Below, piece after piece: positions 1 through 6,730 of a DNA stretch of 9,548 nt. Numbering within the stretch: the stretch's first letter is position 1; each line of letters starts with the position of its first letter. This stretch comes from Desulforudis sp. (GTDB taxonomy: Bacteria > Bacillota > Desulfotomaculia > Desulfotomaculales > Desulforudaceae). The translations under genes were made by a program, and so were the position numbers. The notes below the pieces were generated by a model. It worked only from the letters and a program-made list of their open reading frames with translations, did not search any database and was not told the origin of the DNA. The stretch is taken from contig JACUUW010000064.1 in NCBI GenBank assembly GCA_014859075.1, forward strand, positions 1 to 9,548, given 5' to 3'.

Positions 1-138
1 GGCGGTGATACTATCGCGGCCCTGAAGCGGGCGGGCGTGGTCGACCGGGTGACGCACGCCTCCACCGGCGGGGGTGCTTCCCTGAAGCTGCTCGAAGGGC
101 GGGAGCTTCCCGGCGTTTCTGCGTTACAGGACCGGTAA
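1..138 (+). CDS. pgk: Phosphoglycerate kinase, C-terminal fragment (cut by window edge)
   Basis: This is an open frame from base 1 to a TAA at 136-138, giving the last 45 residues of a protein whose start lies outside the window. It begins GGDTIAALKRAG and continues through HASTGGGASLKLLEG, then ends LPGVSALQDR. The GGD(T/S)xAA segment and the STGGGASLxLLEG loop are the conserved C-terminal nucleotide-domain signature of phosphoglycerate kinase, the cytosolic enzyme that interconverts 1,3-bisphosphoglycerate plus ADP and 3-phosphoglycerate plus ATP. tpiA and gpmI follow on the same strand, as in the usual Firmicute gap-pgk-tpiA-gpmI-eno cluster. Only the 3' end can be assessed; nothing looks disrupted. 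Confidence 0.95.
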   Translation, partial: GGDTIAALKRAGVVDRVTHASTGGGASLKLLEGRELPGVSALQDR

Positions 139-312
139 CGGCAAAAGACACGTTGTTTTGGGTAATGGGTGGCAAGTGAATACTCAGGCCGAGGCAAGAC
201 GGGGTGAATGAAGGAGGCGGTTACCGGTAGGTTCCTGGTGTTAATATGATTCTGATTTCTTATTGTCTTTCATTTTAAATTCTGGTTAACCGGGTGGGAG
301 GAGGTTTTAGGA
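139..312 (+). other. pgk-tpiA intergenic gap with AT-rich tract
   Basis: This 174-bp non-coding gap is unusually long for a glycolytic operon. Its first half matches the GC-rich surroundings. Bases about 240-290 are clearly AT-rich and contain a -10-like TATGAT at 245-250, with only a poor -35 match (TTACCG, 221-226, 18-bp spacer). An AAGGAGG at 211-217 is not followed by a usable start codon. A 9-bp inverted repeat (ACCGGTAAC at 131-139, GTTACCGGT at 220-228) spans the gap; the first arm overlaps the pgk stop. A secondary promoter for tpiA is possible but not shown. The gap may simply be decayed sequence. Confidence 0.4.
296..304 (+). promoter_or_regulatory. Shine-Dalgarno that fixes the TTG start of tpiA
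   Basis: GGGAGGAGG lies 8 bases before TTG at 313-315. It is a near-ideal ribosome binding site and supports the non-ATG start, since no ATG occurs in frame before the conserved GNWKM motif. Confidence 0.8.
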
Positions 313-1083
313 TTGCGCCGGCCCATCATCGCGGGCAATTGGAAAATGTATAAGACGCCGTCGGAGGCCGTGGATTTCGTGAAACGGCTCCTGGAGGCGG
401 CGTCCACGGCAGGCGGGGTGGAGGTCGTGGTCGCCCCGCCGTTTCCGGCCCTGATGCCGGTCAGGGAGGCCCTGGCCGGATCGGACATCGCCCTGGCGGC
501 ACAGAACATGTTTTGGGAGGTGGAAGGGGCGTTCACCGGTGAGGTATCACCGGTGATGCTGGCCGAGATCGGCTGCCGCTACGTCATTTTGGGCCACTCC
601 GAACGGCGGCGGTACTTCGGGGAAACGAACGCCGGCGTCAACCGCAAGGCGCGGGCCGCTCTGGACCGGGGCTTGGTGCCCATCGTCTGCGTGGGCGAGT
701 CCCTGGCCGAACGCGAGTTTGGGTTGACTGAAAAAGTGGTCACCGCCCAGGTCGAGGAGTGCCTGGCCGGTCTGGCCCCGGCTGCGGTTGCGGTAATGGT
801 CGTCGCCTACGAGCCGATCTGGGCCATCGGCACCGGCCGCACCGCCAGCCCCGAGGACGCCCAGGATGCTTGTGCCCATATCCGGAGACTGGTCGCCCGG
901 CTTTTCGGCCCGGAGGCCGCGGAACGGTTGCGGATTCAGTACGGTGGCAGCGTAAAACCGGACAACACGCGGGACCTGATGTCCCGTCCGGATATCGATG
1001 GGGCCCTGGTCGGCGGGGCCAGCCTGAAAGTCGAGGGTTTTGCGGGAATCGTGCGTGAATGTCAGAAGGCGGTACAAAGTTGA
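313..1083 (+). CDS. tpiA: Triosephosphate isomerase
   Basis: This encodes 256 residues, the usual length for the family, starting at TTG 313 behind a strong Shine-Dalgarno. The enzyme interconverts dihydroxyacetone phosphate and glyceraldehyde 3-phosphate in the cytosol. The (beta/alpha)8 landmarks are all present: GNWKMYK at residues 8-14 (substrate-binding N9 and K11), LGHSERR at 93-99 with catalytic H95, the AYEPIWAIGTG active-site signature at 165-175 with catalytic base E167 and flexible loop 6, and the phosphate-binding IQYGGSV at 208-214. No key residue is missing. The stop codon overlaps the proposed TTG start of gpmI (TTGA, 1080-1083), so the two genes are probably translationally coupled. 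It lies between pgk and gpmI and is almost certainly co-transcribed with gpmI. Confidence 0.98.
   Translation: MRRPIIAGNWKMYKTPSEAVDFVKRLLEAASTAGGVEVVVAPPFPALMPVREALAGSDIALAAQNMFWEVEGAFTGEVSPVMLAEIGCRYVILGHSERRRYFGETNAGVNRKARAALDRGLVPIVCVGESLAEREFGLTEKVVTAQVEECLAGLAPAAVAVMVVAYEPIWAIGTGRTASPEDAQDACAHIRRLVARLFGPEAAERLRIQYGGSVKPDNTRDLMSRPDIDGALVGGASLKVEGFAGIVRECQKAVQS
1066..1073 (+). promoter_or_regulatory. Shine-Dalgarno deciding the gpmI start
   Basis: AAGGCGGT, one mismatch from AAGGAGGT, sits 6 bases before TTG at 1080 and lies inside the end of tpiA. The in-frame ATG at 1059 has no comparable site, only a weak GGGA 11 bases upstream. The TTG start is therefore preferred. Confidence 0.55.
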
Positions 1084-2693
1084 GTTCCGGCGGGGGTCCA
1101 CTGGTTCTGGTGATTCTGGACGGTTGGGGGGAAGAAGACCGCACGGAAGGGAACGCCATCGTGCTCGCCCGGACGCCCAACTGGGACCGGTTCAGGAATC
1201 TCTGGCCCAACACCCGCCTGCAGGCCTCCGGGGAAGCCGTCGGGCTGCCGGAAGGCCAAATGGGCAACTCCGAAGTCGGCCACCTCAACCTGGGCGCGGG
1301 TCGCGTGGTCTACCAGGATCTGACCCGCATCTCCCGCGCCATCAGGGACGGGAGTTTTTTTGAGAACCCGGTTTTGGTCGCGAACATCGAGGCGACCCGG
1401 GACCGCGGGGGTGCGCTGCACCTCATGGGGCTCTTGTCGGACGGCGGGGTCCACAGCCACATCTCACACCTGTTCGCGCTCCTGGAACTGGCCGGAAAGC
1501 TGGGACAGCGGGAGGTGTACGTGCACGCCTTTCTGGACGGTCGGGACGTGCCCCCGGCCAGCGCCCTGGAATACATCGACGCCCTGGAGGACAAACTCAG
1601 CACATTGGGGTACGGCACCGTCGCGACGGTGATGGGGAGGTACTACGCCATGGACCGTGACCGGCGGTGGGAACGGACGGCCCGGGCCTACAAGGCCATG
1701 GCCTTCGGCGTCGGGCTGGTGGAGCCCTCCGCCCGGGAGGCCGTGGAGGCCGGATACGACCGTGGAGAGACCGACGAGTTTCTGCAGCCGACCGTCATCG
1801 TCGGCGGCCTGGAACCGGTGGGCTTGGTGTCGGACCGGGACGCGCTGGTTTTCTTCAATTTCCGGCCCGACCGGGCCCGGCAGATCACCAGGGCGTTCAC
1901 CGACCCCGAATTCGTCGGCTTTGATCGGGGACCGGCCCCGCCGTTTCCGTTATTCGTCTGCCTGACCGAATACGACCGGACCATCGCCGCGCCGGTGGCT
2001 TTCGGACCGGGAGAAATCCGCAACACCCTGGGCAACGTCTTCTCACGGCACGGACTGCGCCAGCTCCGGCTGGCCGAGACCGAGAAGTACGCCCACGTAA
2101 CTTTTTTCTTTAACGGGGGCGTGGAACCTCCGGACCCGGGGGAGGACCGGATCCTGGTGTCCTCACCGCAGGTGGCCACTTACGATTTGAAGCCGGAAAT
2201 GAGTGCGGGGGAGGTAACCAACACCTTCCTGGCGAACATGGAAAAATACGACGTTGTAATCATGAATTTCGCCAATCCCGATATGGTCGGTCATACCGGG
2301 ATCCTGGCGGCGGCGAGACAGGCCGTCGAAACGGTCGACCAGTGCCTGGGCCGGATCGTCGAGGCCGTGTTGGCCCGGGATGGAACCGTGCTCATTTGCG
2401 GGGACCACGGCAACGCCGAGCGGATGTTGGACGACGACGGCAGCCCGTTCACGGCCCACACCGCGAATCAGGTTCCCCTGGTGGCGATCGGCGGCCGGGT
2501 GGCTTCCCGTTCCTTGCGCCCCGGCCGCCTGGCGGACGTTGCGCCCACCATCCTGGAACTCCTGGAACTACCCCAGCCGGAGGAGATGACGGGGGAAACA
2601 TTGCTTAGGGAAAGAATCCAGAATTCAGAATCCAGAAGAAAAGGAACAGAAATTTTAGGGCAAGAAGCAGGGATACCAGAATCGGGAAGTTAG
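1080..2693 (+). CDS. gpmI: 2,3-bisphosphoglycerate-independent phosphoglycerate mutase
   Basis: This encodes 537 residues from TTG 1080, or 544 if ATG 1059 is used; the family norm is about 510-515. The enzyme converts 3-phosphoglycerate to 2-phosphoglycerate with two Mn2+ ions and a phosphoserine intermediate, without needing 2,3-bisphosphoglycerate. Numbered from TTG 1080, ILDGWG carries metal ligand D14 and GNSEVGH carries the nucleophile S64. NFANPDMVGHTG carries D401 and H405, GDHGNAE carries D442 and H443, and AHTANQVP carries H460. These positions agree closely with Geobacillus iPGM. The fold normally ends around MTGxxL, here residues 503-509. The remaining about 28 residues are polar and low-complexity and are encoded by an AGAATYC heptad repeat, so they look acquired and non-functional. 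It overlaps tpiA by 4 bp and is followed by eno. Confidence 0.97.
   Translation: MSSGGGPLVLVILDGWGEEDRTEGNAIVLARTPNWDRFRNLWPNTRLQASGEAVGLPEGQMGNSEVGHLNLGAGRVVYQDLTRISRAIRDGSFFENPVLVANIEATRDRGGALHLMGLLSDGGVHSHISHLFALLELAGKLGQREVYVHAFLDGRDVPPASALEYIDALEDKLSTLGYGTVATVMGRYYAMDRDRRWERTARAYKAMAFGVGLVEPSAREAVEAGYDRGETDEFLQPTVIVGGLEPVGLVSDRDALVFFNFRPDRARQITRAFTDPEFVGFDRGPAPPFPLFVCLTEYDRTIAAPVAFGPGEIRNTLGNVFSRHGLRQLRLAETEKYAHVTFFFNGGVEPPDPGEDRILVSSPQVATYDLKPEMSAGEVTNTFLANMEKYDVVIMNFANPDMVGHTGILAAARQAVETVDQCLGRIVEAVLARDGTVLICGDHGNAERMLDDDGSPFTAHTANQVPLVAIGGRVASRSLRPGRLADVAPTILELLELPQPEEMTGETLLRERIQNSESRRKGTEILGQEAGIPESGS
2613..2638 (+). repeat. Heptad repeat AGAATYC, plus-strand array inside the gpmI 3' end
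   Basis: Three consecutive 7-bp units (AGAATCC 2613-2619, AGAATTC 2620-2626, AGAATCC 2627-2633) and a partial AGAAG follow directly. The array is translated as part of the GpmI C-terminal tail. The same heptad appears on the opposite strand at 2743-2769, and a single unit recurs at the gpmI stop (TAGAATCCAGAAG, 2691-2703). The sequence is AT-rich against a GC-rich coding background, which points to an inserted or expanded intergenic element. Confidence 0.75.
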
Positions 2694-2769
2694 AATCCAG
2701 AAGGATTAAGGAAGAACCACATATTATTCTCCTTCCGTTATCATTCTGAATTCTGTCTTCTGAATTCTA
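2691..2769. repeat. Inverted repeat between gpmI and eno
   Basis: TAGAATCCAGAAG at 2691-2703 pairs with CTTCTGAATTCTA at 2757-2769, matching at 12 of 13 positions, with about 53 bases between. The gpmI stop TAG is part of the left arm. On the minus strand the right part reads as four 7-base units (AGAATTC, AGAAGAC, AGAATTC, AGAATGA), a diverged copy of the array at 2613-2638. No open frame, transposase or canonical target duplication is seen. It could form a stem in the gpmI-eno mRNA. There is no T-run, so it is not an obvious intrinsic terminator. Confidence 0.7.
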
Positions 2770-2772
2770 TAT

Positions 2773-2781
2773 TTAGGAGGT
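2773..2781 (+). promoter_or_regulatory. Ribosome binding site of eno
   Basis: TTAGGAGGT ends 8 bases before the ATG at 2790. It lies immediately after the right arm of the inverted repeat, so a stem involving 2757-2769 would border on this site without covering it. Confidence 0.75.
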
Positions 2782-2789
2782 CAAATATC

Positions 2790-4073
2790 ATGTCCACGTT
2801 CATTGCCGATGTCTTTGCTCGTGAAATCCTGGATTCGCGTGGTAATCCCACGGTCGAGGTGGACGTGGTCCTCGAGGACGGCACCCTGGGCCGGGCCGCC
2901 GTGCCGTCGGGGGCGTCGACCGGAACGTTCGAGGCCGTCGAACTGCGCGACCGGGACGCCGACCGGTTTTTGGGCCGGGGGGTCAGCCGGGCGGTAGCGA
3001 ACGTCAATGCCATTATCGCCCCCGAGATCACCGGTATCGACGCCACCGACCAGGTGGACGTGGACACCGCCCTCATTGAGCTGGACGGCACCGCGAACAA
3101 GGGCAAACTTGGGGCGAACGCCATCCTGGGAGTGTCCATGGCGGTCTGCCGGGCGGCGGCCCAGGCGGTCGGCCTGCCGTTGTTCAGGTACCTGGGTGGG
3201 GCCCACGTCCGCGAACTGCCGGTGCCGCAGCTGAACATCCTGAACGGCGGCCGGCATGCCGACAACAACCTTGATATTCAGGAATTCATGGTCCTACCGG
3301 TGGGCGCGTCCAGTTTTGCGGGCGCTCTGCGCATCGGCGTGGAGGTTTATCACCACCTGAAAAAGGTGCTGAAATCACGCGGACTGGGTACCACGGTGGG
3401 TGACGAGGGCGGTTTCGCGCCTTACCTGGAGTCCCACAGCCAGGCGCTGGACCTGATTCTGGAGGCCGTGGAAGCGGCCGGTTACCAGCCGGGTGAGGAC
3501 GTACTGCTGGCCCTGGACCCCGCCGCGACGGAGTTTTACCGGGACGGCCGTTACCACCTGGCCGGCGAAAACAAAGTGCTCACCGCCGCCGAGATGACCT
3601 ATTATTACGAGGAACTGGTGCAGAAATACCCGATCATCTCGATCGAGGACGGGCTGGCCGAGGATGACTGGGACGGCTGGCAGGAACTGACTGAGCGGTT
3701 GGGAGACCGAGTGCAAATAGTAGGGGATGACATCTTTGTCACCAATCAACAGCGACTCCAGAGAGGAATTTCATCCGGCGTGGCCAATTCTATATTAATC
3801 AAGGTCAACCAGATCGGGACGGTCACCGAGACGCTGGAGACTATTGACCTGGCCCGTAAGGCCGGTTATACGGCGGTCATCTCGCACCGTTCCGGTGAAA
3901 CCGAGGACGTGACCATCGCCGACCTGGCGGTGGCCACCGGAGTGGGCCAGATCAAGACGGGCGCTCCCTGCCGCACCGAGCGGGTGGCGAAGTACAACCG
4001 CCTGCTGCGCATTGAGGAGGAGCTTGGTGAAACCGCCCGTTTCAAGGGCGTTAAGACCTTTTACCAGTTGTAA
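2790..4073 (+). CDS. eno: Enolase (phosphopyruvate hydratase)
   Basis: This encodes 427 residues, typical for bacterial enolase, starting at ATG with a strong Shine-Dalgarno. It dehydrates 2-phosphoglycerate to phosphoenolpyruvate, using Mg2+. The SGASTG loop (40-45), GGRHADNN with H156, the QEF motif with E165 and GDEGGFAP with E206 are intact. The three Mg2+ ligands are D243 (ALDPAA), E286 (SIEDG) and D313 (GDD). Catalytic base K338 lies in ILIKVNQIGT, and the family signature ISHRSGETED (364-373) and K389 are present. Codons for residues about 309-336 (ATA, TTA, AGA, CGA, CAA, TCA) differ from the GC-ending usage around them, although the protein there is normal. It lies after the repeat-filled gap downstream of gpmI. 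No terminator is evident before secG. Confidence 0.98.
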   Translation: MSTFIADVFAREILDSRGNPTVEVDVVLEDGTLGRAAVPSGASTGTFEAVELRDRDADRFLGRGVSRAVANVNAIIAPEITGIDATDQVDVDTALIELDGTANKGKLGANAILGVSMAVCRAAAQAVGLPLFRYLGGAHVRELPVPQLNILNGGRHADNNLDIQEFMVLPVGASSFAGALRIGVEVYHHLKKVLKSRGLGTTVGDEGGFAPYLESHSQALDLILEAVEAAGYQPGEDVLLALDPAATEFYRDGRYHLAGENKVLTAAEMTYYYEELVQKYPIISIEDGLAEDDWDGWQELTERLGDRVQIVGDDIFVTNQQRLQRGISSGVANSILIKVNQIGTVTETLETIDLARKAGYTAVISHRSGETEDVTIADLAVATGVGQIKTGAPCRTERVAKYNRLLRIEEELGETARFKGVKTFYQL

Positions 4074-4113
4074 TTGCAAGCGGTGCTTATAGGGGTGTTA
4101 CTTTGTGAAAACG

Positions 4114-4143
4114 TTGACATTTTAACGTTGTCATCAATATACA
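4114..4143 (+). promoter_or_regulatory. Sigma-A-type promoter P1 upstream of secG
   Basis: A perfect -35 TTGACA (4114-4119) is followed after 18 bp by TATACA (4138-4143). It overlaps a second promoter-like pair, and both face secG. The surrounding segment is AT-rich in a GC-rich genome, as expected for a real promoter. Confidence 0.6.
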
Positions 4144-4156
4144 AGCGTGCTATACT
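4128..4156 (+). promoter_or_regulatory. Sigma-A-type promoter P2 upstream of secG
   Basis: TTGTCA (4128-4133), a 17-bp spacer, then TATACT (4151-4156), so each hexamer is one base from consensus. Predicted initiation is near 4163, which leaves a short leader before the AAGGTGAGGTG ribosome-binding region at 4170-4180. The two -35 elements are part of a direct repeat, AACGTTG(A/T)CA, at 4110-4119 and 4124-4133. Confidence 0.65.
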
Positions 4157-4189
4157 GTTCACTAGTAATAAGGTGAGGTGTATTCTGCG

Positions 4190-4414
4190 TTGCTGAAGGG
4201 AATCTTCATGGGGTTTCAAGCTCTGATCGCTCTCAGTCTCATCGCTTCCGTGCTGCTGCAGTCGGGCAAGAGCGCCGGACTGTCCGGGGCCATAGCCGGT
4301 GGGGCCGAGACCTTTTTCGGTAAGAAAAAGGGCGTCGACAAGCTCTTAGGTAAGATTACGGTAGTACTGGCCGTTATCTTTGGGCTGATGTCCATTATCC
4401 TGACTGTTTGGTAG
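4190..4414 (+). CDS. secG: Protein-export translocase subunit SecG
   Basis: This is a small membrane protein of 74 residues from TTG 4190. SecG is the accessory subunit of the SecYEG channel and assists SecA-driven export. Two hydrophobic helices are visible: one in the first 20 residues ending ASVLLQSGKSAG, and one near the C-terminus (ITVVLAVIFGLMSIILTVW). Between them is the conserved cytoplasmic loop SGAIAGGAETFFGKKKG. Three starts are possible. GTG 4178 overlaps its own Shine-Dalgarno and is unlikely. TTG 4190, giving MLKGIFM, has AGGTG about 9 bases upstream and matches the usual family N-terminus. ATG 4208 would give a shorter first helix. The gene follows eno, as is common in Firmicutes, but appears to have its own promoters. 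Confidence 0.93.
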   Translation: MLKGIFMGFQALIALSLIASVLLQSGKSAGLSGAIAGGAETFFGKKKGVDKLLGKITVVLAVIFGLMSIILTVW

Positions 4415-4437
4415 CACTATGCCAAATGGTGTTTTTT
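4415..4437 (+). terminator. Weak intrinsic terminator after secG
   Basis: Directly after the secG stop, CACTAT (4415-4420) pairs with ATGGTG (4426-4431), including one G-T wobble, around a 5-base loop. Six T residues follow (4432-4437). The stem is short and AT-rich, so partial read-through into hppA is likely. Confidence 0.4.
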
Positions 4438-4469
4438 AGGTTACAACTAACTGGTGAAGGAGGTGGTTC

Positions 4470-4511
4470 ATGCTGGGGGGTCTCAGGAAACTCTCGGTAT
4501 TGATACTATAG
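4470..4511 (+). CDS. Putative 13-residue leader peptide upstream of hppA
   Basis: An ideal Shine-Dalgarno, AAGGAGGTGG at 4457-4466, precedes ATG 4470. The frame reads MLGGLRKLSVLIL and then a TAG at 4509-4511. The frame is the same as hppA: 24 codons separate this ATG from the hppA ATG at 4542, and the TAG is the only stop between them. It may be a true leader peptide, the remnant of a longer HppA N-terminus broken by an amber codon, or a fortuitous ORF. The ribosome binding site is stronger than that of many full genes in the window, which is the main reason to list it. Confidence 0.35.
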   Translation: MLGGLRKLSVLIL

Positions 4512-4514
4512 TAT
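4503..4514. repeat. 12-bp perfect palindrome at the leader stop
   Basis: ATACTATAGTAT reads the same on both strands and contains the TAG stop of the 13-codon mini-ORF; TTTT follows. It lies 11 bases before the hppA ribosome binding site. As RNA it would be a weak four-pair hairpin. As DNA it could be a dimeric protein site or part of an extended -10 element (TGATACTAT). No function is established. Confidence 0.4.
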
Positions 4515-4541
4515 TTTTCATTATGGAGGTGGGTGTGTTAC

Positions 4542-6551
<2,010 letters not shown>

Positions 6552-6578
6552 TTGACCGGATAGAGTTCCTGCAAGCAC

Positions 6579-6609
6579 AAGGCCCCCGCTGTACAGCGGG
6601 GGCCTTTAT
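6579..6609 (+). terminator. Strong intrinsic terminator of hppA
   Basis: A 28-bp perfect palindrome (6579-6606, halves of 14) reads AAGGCCCCCGCTGT and its complement, followed by TAT. It lies 27 bases after the hppA stop and has a very GC-rich stem. The T-tract is short (CCTTTAT) and comes partly from the stem. The symmetric A-rich left flank could also give some termination in the reverse direction. Confidence 0.85.
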
Positions 6610-6619
6610 ACACGGCGGC

Positions 6620-6647
6620 CGGAAGTCGGAAGCGGGAAGGGGGAACG
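6620..6647 (+). repeat. Short purine-rich GGAAG-type quasi-repeat
   Basis: Between the hppA terminator and the next gene, GGAAG-like units recur about every 7-8 bases (GGAAGTC, GGAAGCG, GGAAGGG, GGAAC). The spacing resembles that of the AGAATYC heptads near gpmI, but the sequence differs. No coding capacity or promoter was recognised in the rest of this 179-bp gap (6552-6730). Confidence 0.35.
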
Positions 6648-6730
6648 GGCGAATGAACGGGTGGGTGGCGGGGTCAGACTAGTGAGAAATGAGAGAGGGG
6701 TTAGATTAAGCAGAGGAGCGAAGACTTTTG

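Noticed and set aside
131..228. 9-bp inverted repeat ACCGGTAAC / GTTACCGGT spanning the pgk-tpiA gap
   Set aside because: The arms are short, about 80 bases apart and do not extend; the left arm overlaps the pgk stop. Chance cannot be excluded.
547..1101. Minus-strand open frame (184 codons) opposite tpiA
   Set aside because: No recognisable motif, and it fully overlaps a certain tpiA gene.
2613..2769. CRISPR array
   Set aside because: The repeat unit is 7 bp, contiguous and degenerate, with no spacers of constant length and no cas genes nearby.
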